The notes: a model not told the origin generated them from the letters alone. Positions 9,338 through 17,501 are shown, counted from the stretch's first letter. The stretch is DNA of 64,000 bases from Rhizobacter terrae (GCF_003852895.1 NZ_QUSW01000003.1:434001-498000); one strand, 5' to 3'. Program-made: numbers and translations.

Positions 9338-10314
9338 CCCGGCACGCGCTCGCCGAACGCATCGCACCGCCGGCCACCCCGCGTCCCTGGTGGGCGCGGC
9401 TGCGCCGGCTGCTGACCATCGTGTTCCTCATCGGCGTCGCCGCGTTGCTCGTCGCGTTGGCCAGACGCGTCGACTGGGACGAGGTGTGGACGGCGCTCGC
9501 CGCCTACCCGGCGTCCACCCTCGCAGGCGCAGCGGGGCTGGCGGCCGTCAGCCACCTCGTCTACAGCAGCTTCGACCTGCTCGGCCGCGCCTGGACCGGG
9601 CATCGCCTGCCCCTGCGGCAGGTGCTGGCCGTGACCTCGGTGAGCTACGCCTTCAACCTCAGCTTCGGCACGCTGGTGGGCGGCCTGGGCTTTCGTTGGC
9701 GGCTGTATTCACGGCTGGGCCTGGGGCCGGGCGACATCGGTCGAATCCTGGCGCTCAGCATGGCCACCAATTGGCTGGGCTACCTGCTGGTGGCCGGCTC
9801 GGTGTTTGCCGCCGGCGTGATCGCGCCGCCACCCGGCTGGGACTTCAGCGCAGGCGCCGCAAGGGTCATCGGGGGGGTGATGGCACTGGCAGCACTCGCC
9901 TATGTCGTCATCTGCGCCAAGGCGCGGCGTCGCGAGTGGGTGCTGCGCGGCCGTGTGATCTCTCTGCCTCCTGCCAGGCTGGCCGCCTTGCAGATCGCCC
10001 TGTCCAGCCTGAACTGGATGCTGATGGGCGGCATGCTGTGGGTGCTGCTGCAAGGCCGCGTGGACTACGTTCTCGTGCTGGCCACGCTGCTCGCCGGGGC
10101 ACTGGCCGGGGTCCTGGCCCACGTGCCGGCCGGGTTGGGCGTGCTGGAAGCGGTGTTCGTCACGCTGCTGGTGCCGCCGCTGTCGCGCGGCGAGGTGCTG
10201 GCCGCCTTGCTGGCCTATCGCGGCATCTACTACCTCGCGCCCCTGCTCATTGCCAGCGGTGTGTATTTGTTTCTCGAAATGCAGGCCCATCGCGCACAGG
10301 CCACCCGCGATTGA
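9334..10314 (+). CDS. ybhN: YbhN-family integral membrane protein (flippase-like domain)
   Basis: A 326-residue polytopic inner-membrane protein of the lysylphosphatidylglycerol-synthase transmembrane/UPF0104 family, with about eight hydrophobic helices (from LTIVFLIGVAALLVALA near residue 28 to YLAPLLIASGVYLFLEM near 300). The region SYAFNLSFGTLVGGLGFRWR near 105-125 and the late motif HVPAGLGVLEAVF near 258 are typical. The ATG overlaps the clsB stop, giving the conserved ybhP-clsB-ybhN arrangement. A role in phospholipid translocation or remodelling is inferred from family and neighbours, not proven. Confidence 0.88.
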   Translation: MTRHALAERIAPPATPRPWWARLRRLLTIVFLIGVAALLVALARRVDWDEVWTALAAYPASTLAGAAGLAAVSHLVYSSFDLLGRAWTGHRLPLRQVLAVTSVSYAFNLSFGTLVGGLGFRWRLYSRLGLGPGDIGRILALSMATNWLGYLLVAGSVFAAGVIAPPPGWDFSAGAARVIGGVMALAALAYVVICAKARRREWVLRGRVISLPPARLAALQIALSSLNWMLMGGMLWVLLQGRVDYVLVLATLLAGALAGVLAHVPAGLGVLEAVFVTLLVPPLSRGEVLAALLAYRGIYYLAPLLIASGVYLFLEMQAHRAQATRD

Positions 10315-10446
10315 CGAAGCGGTGGGTCGCAGCGCGAAATGCGCCACGAAAGACTCGCGTTTCCACGCTTCACGGCGCCGCTGCAAGGACTATCGTGTCC
10401 ACAGGTGCCATGCCGGCGCCGTTCACGCCGTGACAGCGAGCGAACC

Positions 10447-10776
10447 ATGAGCCACCGCCCCACATCCAAACCCTTGCGCGCCAGCACCGGCCCCGTCCCG
10501 ATGCGGGTGAAGCAGGCCGGCGGCTGCCTGGTCATCGAGCGCCTGCTGCCCGCGTCGGCCCGCCCGCTGCAGGCCGACGTGAAAACCCTGGAGCGCTTCT
10601 GCGCGCTGATGGCCGCCGAAGGCTACCTGGCGCACGTCTCGGCGCTGGCCTTCGACCGCATCTATGCCCGCGAGCGATTCATCTTCGCCAAGCGCCGCGG
10701 CAACCCCGAACTGGCGGGCCTGGCCATGAGCCTGCTGCACTGCCACCGCTACGGCAACACCCGAGCCGCACGCTGA
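10447..10776 (+). CDS. Hypothetical protein, 109 residues
   Basis: A small basic soluble protein (MSHRPTSKPLRASTGP start) with a probable beta hairpin (VKQAGGCLVIERLL) and two helices (KTLERFCALMAAEG and NPELAGLAMSLLHC). No signal peptide, membrane segment or recognised motif is present. It lies alone in a 540-base interval between ybhN and the Ig-like protein gene, on the same strand as both. Codon use and GC match the neighbours, so the frame is plausibly real. I do not recognise the family. Confidence 0.6.
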   Translation: MSHRPTSKPLRASTGPVPMRVKQAGGCLVIERLLPASARPLQADVKTLERFCALMAAEGYLAHVSALAFDRIYARERFIFAKRRGNPELAGLAMSLLHCHRYGNTRAAR

Positions 10777-10850
10777 CGTCGAATCGTTGAAACGCCGTGC
10801 CGGGCGCGCGGCTTGCCCCTCTTGTGGCACACCCACAACAGGAGGCCGTC

Positions 10851-12191
10851 ATGCGTCGTTGGCTTCACGCTCCGCGCCTTTGTGCGCTCGCACTGTCCCT
10901 TTCCACCCTCGTTCTTGCCCCCGTCGAGCCGGCATTCGCTGCACGGCGCGTGGTCACGCCGCCACCGCAGATCACCGGCTTCGAGATGGAGCAGGCGCCG
11001 GCGGTGGCACCAGGCAACGAACTATTTTTCCGAGTGCAGGGAACACCGGGCTCGCGCGTGACCGTGCGCGTGGGCGGCGTGTCGCGCACCCTGGTGCTCA
11101 ACGAGGTGGACGACGGCGTCTACGAAGGCGGCTACACGCTGCGCCCGAACGACCGCGCCAACGCCGGCTCCAGCGCCACCGTGACCCTGCGCCGCAACGG
11201 CCGCAGCAGCTCCAGCACCCTGGCCCGGCTCAATGCAGCGCCGACGCCGGTGGCCGCCGCGCCGCAGCCGGCCAAGCCGGTGCAGCTCGCGTTGAACCGC
11301 TTCGTCGCCACGCCAGTGGACAAGCTGGAGCCCGGCACCGAACTCAAGTTCAGTGCCGACGGGACCCCGGGGCAGAAGGCCACCTTCAGCATCGAGAACG
11401 TGGCCAGCGGCATTCCCATGCGCGAGGTGTCGCCCGGCCGCTATGAAGGCAGTTACACCCTCAAGCGCCTGGACCGCGTGATCGGCGGCGTGCCCATCGT
11501 CGCCACGCTGGAAGGCGGCGGCCAGGCCGTGCGCAGCAACCTCACGCGCAACCAGATGCTGGTGGACTCGCGCCCGCCGACCATCCGCAACCAGCAGCCG
11601 CACGACGGCGAGACGGTGCATGCCACCGGCCCGGTATCCGTGTCGGGCACCTTCGACGACCGCGGCGGCCTGGGCGTGGACCCCAAGACCGTGAGGATCG
11701 TGCTGGGCGGCCACGACGTCACGGCCAACGCGAGCGTCTCGCGCGACTTCTTCACCTATCGCAGCGAGCTGGCGCCGGGCCGCTACGTGGCCGACGTGAC
11801 CGCCAAGGACGCGGCCGGCAACGCGGTGCGCAGCGCCTGGACCTTCAGCGTCGAGCAGCAGCCGACGGCCGCCATCGGCCTGCCCTTGACCATCACCAGC
11901 CACGCGCCGAACACCACGGTACCGGCGGGTGCACCGGTGGTGATCCGCGGCAAGACGGCACCGGGCGCGACCATCGATGCGGAGGTCGTCGGCGTCGCAT
12001 CGGTGGTGGGCATGATCGGCACTGCGCAGCGGCTGTACAGCGACCGCATCACCGCCGACGCGGACGGCAACTTCAGCTTCGCCATCTCACCGCAGATGCC
12101 CATCCCCGGCATGCGCTACGAGGTCGAACTGAAAGTCTCCGGCAACGGCCAGACGCGAGACACCAAGCTGGTGCTGTTCCAGCAGCGCTGA
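10851..12191 (+). CDS. Secreted protein with repeated Ig-like beta-sandwich modules
   Basis: A 446-residue exported protein with signal peptide MRRWLHAPRLCALALSLSTL ending AFA near residue 33. Two tandem homologous modules follow, about residues 40-130 and 145-240, sharing PGxELxFxxxGTPG and a later GxYEGxYTL pattern. Next come an Ig-like domain (about 243-345, DSRPPTIRNQQPHDGETV onward) and a last Big_6-like module (about 350-446). No catalytic residues or anchor are visible, so a periplasmic or surface structural or adhesive role is inferred. A clear GGAGG ribosome binding site precedes the ATG. Confidence 0.8.
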   Translation: MRRWLHAPRLCALALSLSTLVLAPVEPAFAARRVVTPPPQITGFEMEQAPAVAPGNELFFRVQGTPGSRVTVRVGGVSRTLVLNEVDDGVYEGGYTLRPNDRANAGSSATVTLRRNGRSSSSTLARLNAAPTPVAAAPQPAKPVQLALNRFVATPVDKLEPGTELKFSADGTPGQKATFSIENVASGIPMREVSPGRYEGSYTLKRLDRVIGGVPIVATLEGGGQAVRSNLTRNQMLVDSRPPTIRNQQPHDGETVHATGPVSVSGTFDDRGGLGVDPKTVRIVLGGHDVTANASVSRDFFTYRSELAPGRYVADVTAKDAAGNAVRSAWTFSVEQQPTAAIGLPLTITSHAPNTTVPAGAPVVIRGKTAPGATIDAEVVGVASVVGMIGTAQRLYSDRITADADGNFSFAISPQMPIPGMRYEVELKVSGNGQTRDTKLVLFQQR

Positions 12192-12241
12192 TCCGCACGG
12201 CGGTCAGCTTCCCGTGCTGCGATGCGCGCTAGCATCGCGGC

Positions 12242-12889
12242 ATGGAATCCTGGTTCTTCATCAGCCGTTTCGGCGAAGCACAAATCCTGCTGCCCATCGC
12301 GCTCGTGATGTGCCTGTGGCTCGCACGCCGCGACGAGGCGCGGCCGGTGGTGGTGCGCTGGCTGGCGTGGATGAGCGGCGCGGCCGTCGTCACCACCATC
12401 ACCAAGGTGGCCTTCATGGGCTGGGGCATCGGCAGCGCGGCACTGGACTTCACCGGCATCTCGGGGCATTCGATGTTCTCCGCCGCCGTCTATCCGCCGT
12501 TGTTCTACCTCACCGCCGCGGCCCAGCCGCCCCGCTGGCAGAAGGCCGCCTGGCTCTCAGGCTTCGTGCTGGCACTGGTCATCGGCGTTTCGCGGGTGGT
12601 GATCGAAGCGCACTCCTGGTCCGAGGTGGTCGCAGGCCTGGCCATCGGCAGTGCGGTCAGCATTTCCACGCTGTGGATGGCCCGCTCGCGGCACGCCCGC
12701 GTGCCGCTGTGGTTGCCGGTGGGCATGGGGTTCTGGCTCGCCCTCACGCCCATCCACGCACCGGCCTCCACCACGCACGACATGGTCACGCGCCTGGCGC
12801 TCAAGCTCTCGGGCCGGCAGACGCCCCACACGCGTGAAGAGATGCACCGGGCGCACATGAGCGCGGCCGCCCGGGCCGCGGTGCGCTAG
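12242..12889 (+). CDS. PAP2-superfamily membrane phosphatase
   Basis: A 215-residue integral membrane protein with about five or six hydrophobic helices and the type-2 phosphatidic-acid phosphatase signatures: GISGHSMFSAAVYPP (SGH motif, near residue 75) and SRVVIEAHSWSEVVAG (SRxxxxxHxxxD-like motif, near 120). In the latter, Glu stands where Asp is usual. Members dephosphorylate lipid phosphates or undecaprenyl pyrophosphate. It converges on the SET-domain gene; the two stop codons overlap within a CTAG at 12886-12889. Confidence 0.85.
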   Translation: MESWFFISRFGEAQILLPIALVMCLWLARRDEARPVVVRWLAWMSGAAVVTTITKVAFMGWGIGSAALDFTGISGHSMFSAAVYPPLFYLTAAAQPPRWQKAAWLSGFVLALVIGVSRVVIEAHSWSEVVAGLAIGSAVSISTLWMARSRHARVPLWLPVGMGFWLALTPIHAPASTTHDMVTRLALKLSGRQTPHTREEMHRAHMSAAARAAVR

Positions 12890-13368
12890 AGGCTGCCGAG
12901 ACACCCCGGCGCGCCGCAGCGGCAGCGCAGCCGGCCTTCGTGGTGGGTCTCGCCGTAGTTCACGGTCAGTTCTTCACCGGCGGCGATGTCACGCATCGCA
13001 TAGAACTCCACGCGCCCCTGTCGGATGCGCATCACCGCGTTGGGCTGGCAGGAGTGGTTGGTGAAGCGCATCGGGTCGGTGGAGTGCGACGCATCGATGG
13101 CCCGCTTGTCACTCACCTCGACCATCATGATGCGGGCCTGCCCGCGCGCCCGCTGCCTCGCCTCGCGAACGCTGATGGACTCGCCCCTCACTTCGCCGAT
13201 CTTGCGCCGCGCGGGAATGGGCTGGGCCGCGAAGGCGCCCTGTCCGTCGATGCGGCTGGGCTTCACATCCACCGCGAACTTCTGCGGATCGGCGGGCTGG
13301 CCCTTGACGCGAGCCGGTGACTCATGAATGGCGGCGGCCGGTGGAGGAAGAGAACGCAGTTGCGGCAT
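12886..13368 (-). CDS. SET-domain protein (putative protein lysine methyltransferase)
   Basis: A 160-residue protein with a SET domain from about residue 35: DVKPSRIDGQGAFAAQPIP at the front, RFTNHSCQPNAVMR (the NHSC cofactor/active-site motif), EELTVNYG (the catalytic-tyrosine segment) and a C-terminal post-SET-like CRCGAPGCLGS. SET enzymes transfer methyl groups from S-adenosylmethionine to lysines. In bacteria they may modify ribosomal or DNA-bound proteins, or host proteins in pathogens; the target is unknown here. Start MPQLRSLPPP at 13368 is chosen; an ATG at 13407 would add 13 residues. No obvious ribosome binding site decides between them. Confidence 0.85.
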   Translation of the reverse strand: MPQLRSLPPPAAAIHESPARVKGQPADPQKFAVDVKPSRIDGQGAFAAQPIPARRKIGEVRGESISVREARQRARGQARIMMVEVSDKRAIDASHSTDPMRFTNHSCQPNAVMRIRQGRVEFYAMRDIAAGEELTVNYGETHHEGRLRCRCGAPGCLGSL

Positions 13369-13419
13369 GCGCCGATTGTCGGCGCCGGCCGCTGCCGCGG
13401 CCAGCAAGCATCCACCGGC

Positions 13420-14424
13420 TCAGATGGCATTCACGCTGCCGGTCACCGGCAGCACGATGCCCGAGATGTAGCTCGAACAGCAAGGCGCCGCCAGGAACAC
13501 GTAGGCCGGCGAGAGCTCCTCGGGCTGCGCGGCGCGCTTCATGTCGGTGCCCTTGCCGAACTCCGCCACCTTCTCGGCCGGCGCATCGGCCGGGTTCAGC
13601 GGGGTCCACACCGGCCCCGGCGCCACTGCATTCACGCGGATGCCCTTGTCCATCAGGTTGGATGCCAACGACTTCGTGAACGCATGGATCGCGCCCTTGG
13701 TGGTGGAGTAGTCCAGCAGCTTGGGGCTGCCCTCCAGGCCCACCACCGAGCCGGTGTTGATGATGGACGCGCCTTGCTTCAGGTGCGGCAGCGCAGCGCG
13801 CGCCATGTGGAAGTAGCCATAGACGTTGGTGCGCAGCGTCTCATCAAAGCGCTCGTCGGTGATGTCCTCCAGCGACTGCGCATGCAGCTGGAAGGCCGCG
13901 TTATTGACGAGGATGTCCAGCTTTCCGAAGGCCTTCACCGTCTGCTCGACCGCCTGGTCGCAGAAGGCCGAATCCTTCACGTCGCCGGCGATGAGGATGC
14001 AGCGCCGTCCCTCGGCTTCCACCCAACGCTTCGTCTCCTGGGCATCCTCATGCTCATTGAGGTAGACGATCGCCACGTCCGCCCCTTCACGGGCAAAGAG
14101 GATGGCCACCGAGCGGCCGATGCCCGAATCGCCGCCGGTGATGATCGCCGCCATGTTGCGCAGCTTGTTGCTTCCTTCGTAGTGGGGCGCGTGCGACTTG
14201 GGCTGCAGCTCCAACTCGGCCTCCAGGCCCGGCTTTCGGATGTGCTGCGCGGGCAGCTCGTCGGGCTCCTCTCGCGGACCGGCCTGCACGCCGCCCTTGG
14301 CCGCGGGTTTGCCCTCGGCTTTTTTCGTTGCGTCCTTGCGGTCCTGCTCGGCCTGCATGCGGGCCTGCTTTTCGGCGGTCGCGTCGGGTGCGTCGCCACG
14401 GTTCGTTCGCTTCGATGTGTTCAT
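13420..14424 (-). CDS. SDR-family oxidoreductase (general stress protein 39 / YghA-like)
   Basis: A 334-residue short-chain dehydrogenase/reductase with a long charged N-terminal extension rich in Lys, Ala and Glu (residues 1-75). The Rossmann core has TGGDSGIGRS (nucleotide binding), NNAAFQ (NNAG-type), a catalytic Ser in NTGSVVG, and YSTTKGAI (YxxxK). The C-terminus, GIVLPVTGSVNAI, diverges from the usual VxGG ending. The general-stress-protein subgroup acts on small aldehydes or sugars; the substrate is unknown. The ATG at 14424 has a GGAGCC ribosome binding site. It is divergent from the GH64 gene and shares the operator-bearing intergenic region. Confidence 0.9.
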   Translation of the reverse strand: MNTSKRTNRGDAPDATAEKQARMQAEQDRKDATKKAEGKPAAKGGVQAGPREEPDELPAQHIRKPGLEAELELQPKSHAPHYEGSNKLRNMAAIITGGDSGIGRSVAILFAREGADVAIVYLNEHEDAQETKRWVEAEGRRCILIAGDVKDSAFCDQAVEQTVKAFGKLDILVNNAAFQLHAQSLEDITDERFDETLRTNVYGYFHMARAALPHLKQGASIINTGSVVGLEGSPKLLDYSTTKGAIHAFTKSLASNLMDKGIRVNAVAPGPVWTPLNPADAPAEKVAEFGKGTDMKRAAQPEELSPAYVFLAAPCCSSYISGIVLPVTGSVNAI

Positions 14425-14541
14425 GGTCGTGGGCTCCTTCAGTGAGTTCGACACCGGCAGACGCCGTGCCCAGCCATCTTTCGTGACTCAAGACACGAAC
14501 TGACACCAAGCAAGTGCTCGCGCTCGGAGAAACCCCTACCG

Positions 14542-14553
14542 GAAAGCGCTTTC
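14542..14553. promoter_or_regulatory. LacI/GalR-type operator, copy 1 (distal)
   Basis: Perfect 12-bp palindrome GAAAGCGCTTTC with the central CG typical of LacI/GalR regulators. It lies 109 bases before the GH64 start codon, 48 bp centre to centre from an identical copy. A weak promoter (TTCAAC at 14551, 16-bp spacer, TATCAT at 14573) would be overlapped by this copy at its -35 element. Confidence 0.75.
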
Positions 14554-14589
14554 AACATGGGCATCGAATCTCTATCATCCAGCTGCCAC

Positions 14590-14601
14590 GAAAGCGCTTT
14601 C
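14590..14601. promoter_or_regulatory. LacI/GalR-type operator, copy 2 (proximal)
   Basis: Second perfect GAAAGCGCTTTC palindrome, 61 bases before the GH64 start. If the TATCAT at 14573-14578 is the -10 element, this copy sits just past the transcription start, where a bound repressor would block elongation or form a loop with copy 1. Confidence 0.75.
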
Positions 14602-14661
14602 AGAGAACGCGACGTGCAGGGGTTCGGAAGTTGCGAACCGCACCTAAAAGGAGACACCCCG

Positions 14662-16746
14662 ATGAAACGGATTGCACTATGGCTCGCCGGAGTATTGGCG
14701 ACGCTGTTCTGCCTGCTGCCCTTCGCGCAGGCCCAGACCGCCAGTGACTACACCCAGGGCGTGGACGTCAGCGGCAACGTTGCCACCATTTGGTTCAAGC
14801 CCACCTCGTCGACCACCACGTGGGCCGACGTCCACTACAAGCTCAACGGCGGCGCGCAGCAGAACCTGCGCATGACCTGGAACGCTTCCGCCGGCCGCCA
14901 CGAGACCCAGGTCACCCCGGTGGCCAACGGCAACACGCTGGCCTACAGCTTCACCTACAACAAGGGCACGCCGGCCTACGACTCGGCCAGCTTCAACTTC
15001 ACCGTCGGCCAGAGCACGGGCGGCGGTGGCGGAGGCGGCGGCGACAGCGGTTCGGGCAGCGGCTACACCTATGGCGTGAGCGTCTCGGGCAACACGGCCA
15101 CCGTGTGGTTCAAGCCCACGGGCAGCCTGTCGTTCGTGGACGTGCACTACACGCTCAACGGCGGCGCGCAGCAGAACTTGCGCATGACCAACAACACGGG
15201 TGCCGCCCGCTACGAGACCAACGTGAGTCCCGTGGCCACCGGTAACGTGCTGAACTACTGGTACACCTTCAGCACCAACGGCGCCACGCAGACCGACACG
15301 CCGCACTACTCGTTCACCGTGGGCGGCGGCACGACCAACCCTGGCACGGTGGCCACGCCGACCTTCTCGCCTGCGCCCGGCACCTACAGCAGCGCGCAGA
15401 ACGTGACGATCAGCACAGCCACCTCGGGCGCGACCATCAAGTACACGACCGACGGCAGCACGCCCACCTCGTCCAGCGCCACCTACGCCGGCGCGATCAG
15501 CGTGGCATCGAGCAAGACACTCAAGGCCATCGCGCAGAAGTCGGGCATGACGGACTCGGCCGTCGCCACCGGTTCCTACACCATCCAGACCGGCGGCACC
15601 TGGAACGGCATGACCACCTTCAACATGGTCAACCAGACGAATGGGCGCTGGCCTGACAGCCAGGTGTACTGGTCCATCATCGGCAAGGACTGGGCCACCG
15701 GCCAGTTCGTGCACGTGGACCTGAACGGCAAGCTGATCCCGATGTCCACCGCCGACAACGGCGCGCTGACCAAAGGCGGCGTGACCTACACCAACTACTT
15801 CTACACGCTGGCGCAGTCCAAGTCGGTGACCATCCCCGCGATCAACTCAGCGCGCATCCTGTTCTCGGTGGGTTCGCCGATGTACATCCGCGTGGTGATC
15901 GACGGCAACGGCAACGTCGGCTATGCCGGCGCCAACATCGAGAACCCGACCGACCCGAACATCGACGTCTACTTCGATTTCGGCGAGATGGCGATCATTC
16001 CGAAGGGCCAGCCCAACCAGGGCATCTTCGTGAACACGACGCGCGTCGACCAGTTCGGCTTCCCGGTCAAGCTGCGCGTGCAGGGACTCAACGGCTTCGA
16101 CCAGACGGTGGGCGAAGCGCTCGCCGAGTCGCGCGACACGCTGTTCAGCAAGTTCCAGACGGAGACGCCGGCGGAGTTCCACGGCCTGGCCCAGGCGCCG
16201 TACTCGCCCTACCGCATCATGGCGCCGTCGCATGCGACCTTCATCGCGGGCAAGGCCAACGCCAACTACCTGCAGTCGTACATCGACACGGTGTGGGCTC
16301 GCTACCGCAACGAAGACCTGGTGTTCACGCTGGACAACATGGGCACCTTCCACGGCCGCGTGAGCGGTGACCGTTTCGTCTTCACCGGCGGCAACAAGAA
16401 CGGCACCTACTACATCAACGGCAAGCCCACCACGTCGATGGTGTTCCTGGGCAATGGCCTGCTGGACGACACCAGCGGCGGCCCGACGGACACCGGCGTG
16501 CAGCTGCAGATCCAGGCCCAGCTGTGCGCGGCGCTCAACCGCCACGTGGCCGAGACGCCAGCGAACTGGTACGTGCAGTCGGCCCACCATCCGGCCGGCC
16601 TGCCCAGCAACTGGTTCAGCAAGTTCTGGCACGACCACAGCATCAACAAGCTGGCCTACGGCTTCGCCTATGACGACGTCGGTGGCTTCAGCCCCTCCAT
16701 CCACACTGATTCGCCGACGACCGTGACCTTCACGATCGGCTGGTGA
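14662..16746 (+). CDS. Secreted modular beta-1,3-glucanase (GH64 with CBM56-like modules)
   Basis: A 694-residue exported enzyme for hydrolysis of beta-1,3-glucan (laminarin, fungal or oomycete walls, curdlan). Signal peptide MKRIALWLAGVLATLFCLLP ends AQA near residue 24. Two homologous carbohydrate-binding modules resembling CBM56 (about 28-115 and 134-222, both with LNGGAQQNLRMT) are split by a Gly/Ser linker. A chitobiase C-terminal-like beta domain (about 230-312, YTTDGSTPTSSSATY) precedes the GH64 thaumatin-like catalytic domain from Trp314 to the end. Glu442 (in FDFGEMAI) and Asp463 (in TRVDQFGFP) are the likely catalytic pair by analogy with streptomycete GH64. A GGAGAC ribosome binding site precedes the ATG; twin operators suggest sugar-responsive repression. 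Confidence 0.92.
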   Translation: MKRIALWLAGVLATLFCLLPFAQAQTASDYTQGVDVSGNVATIWFKPTSSTTTWADVHYKLNGGAQQNLRMTWNASAGRHETQVTPVANGNTLAYSFTYNKGTPAYDSASFNFTVGQSTGGGGGGGGDSGSGSGYTYGVSVSGNTATVWFKPTGSLSFVDVHYTLNGGAQQNLRMTNNTGAARYETNVSPVATGNVLNYWYTFSTNGATQTDTPHYSFTVGGGTTNPGTVATPTFSPAPGTYSSAQNVTISTATSGATIKYTTDGSTPTSSSATYAGAISVASSKTLKAIAQKSGMTDSAVATGSYTIQTGGTWNGMTTFNMVNQTNGRWPDSQVYWSIIGKDWATGQFVHVDLNGKLIPMSTADNGALTKGGVTYTNYFYTLAQSKSVTIPAINSARILFSVGSPMYIRVVIDGNGNVGYAGANIENPTDPNIDVYFDFGEMAIIPKGQPNQGIFVNTTRVDQFGFPVKLRVQGLNGFDQTVGEALAESRDTLFSKFQTETPAEFHGLAQAPYSPYRIMAPSHATFIAGKANANYLQSYIDTVWARYRNEDLVFTLDNMGTFHGRVSGDRFVFTGGNKNGTYYINGKPTTSMVFLGNGLLDDTSGGPTDTGVQLQIQAQLCAALNRHVAETPANWYVQSAHHPAGLPSNWFSKFWHDHSINKLAYGFAYDDVGGFSPSIHTDSPTTVTFTIGW

Positions 16747-16802
16747 TCCTCCGTTGATGGAGAGACGCAAAGAGTTTTTCTGAGCGAGAGCGAGTGAGAG
16801 CT

Positions 16803-16837
16803 GAGCGGTGTGTCCTTCGGGGCCACCGCTCTTTTTT
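16803..16837 (+). terminator. Intrinsic terminator after glucanase gene
   Basis: Stem GAGCGGTG / CACCGCTC with a 13-nt loop followed by six T residues, 57 bases after the GH64 stop codon. Confidence 0.85.
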
Positions 16838-16860
16838 CGTCTGCTGTGGGGTGGGGCAAA

Positions 16861-17085
16861 GGCGTGGGTGGGCCAGGGGCTGCGTCTGTGGCGGCGAGCA
16901 GCGCAGCACCGAGGGGTGGCGCGCGCAGCGCGCTTCGTCCTCTAGCTTGCCGCGGCTGTTTGAGCGCAGCGCACCGCAGGGGCGCGTAGCGAGTTCTGCG
17001 GCACACCCCTCGGTGCGAGCAGCGCAGCGCAGTCGGCGCTACGCGCCGACCGCCACAGCCGCAGCCCCTGGCCCATGCCGCCTGC
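16861..17085. repeat. Nested inverted-repeat element, about 215 bp
   Basis: Outer arms at 16870-16894 and 17050-17074 match as inverted repeats at 24 of 25 positions (GGGCCAGGGGCTGCG onward). Inner arms at 16906-16918 and 17004-17016 match perfectly over 13 bp (GCACCGAGGGGTG). The interior is rich in GCGCAGC-type words and contains no plausible gene. Together with the preceding terminator it fills the 360-base gap between the glucanase and DksA-like genes. It could be a non-autonomous mobile element or a large structured intergenic repeat. Confidence 0.7.
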
Positions 17086-17108
17086 CGCGGATCCACCAAA
17101 AGCCCGAA

Positions 17109-17501
17109 TCAAACGCTATACCGCAAGGTCGTCCCGTGCTTCTTCTCCCAAGCCCCCTGGCAGATCAAGCACCGAACCGCCGTCGGCTGCGCCTGCAATC
17201 GCTGCGGCGCGATGTCCTGCCCGCAATCCAGGCATTCACCATAGTGCCCACCCGCGATGCGCTCCCGTGCGGCAACGATGTCGGTCAGCTCTTCCTGATC
17301 GCGGATGAGTTCCACGTGCTCGATGCCATTGCGAAAGCGTTGCTCGCCTTCCTCGCCAAGATCTTCCACGTGATCGCGATTCGCACTGGGCCGATCCGCC
17401 TGCGCTTCCTTCGCTTCGCGCACACGTTCACGCAACTCGGCCTCACGGTCGGACAGGCGCTCTTCGACGGCATGAAGCTGCGCGGGGCTCAGGGCAGGCA
17501 T
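17109..17501 (-). CDS. DksA/TraR-family C4 zinc-finger protein
   Basis: A 130-residue protein with a charged coiled-coil N-terminal half (residues 5-85, Glu/Arg rich) and a C-terminal zinc finger with four cysteines (Cys90, Cys93, Cys111, Cys114 in ECLDCGQDI and RCLICQ). This is the DksA/TraR layout, in which the coiled coil enters the RNA-polymerase secondary channel. It is shorter than DksA (about 150) and lacks the DksA-type DxxDxA tip in recognisable form, so it is a paralogue rather than DksA itself. The ATG at 17501 has a GGAG ribosome binding site and fits the family better than the upstream start at 17546. It is divergent from the penicillin-binding protein gene. Confidence 0.87.
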   Translation of the reverse strand: MPALSPAQLHAVEERLSDREAELRERVREAKEAQADRPSANRDHVEDLGEEGEQRFRNGIEHVELIRDQEELTDIVAARERIAGGHYGECLDCGQDIAPQRLQAQPTAVRCLICQGAWEKKHGTTLRYSV

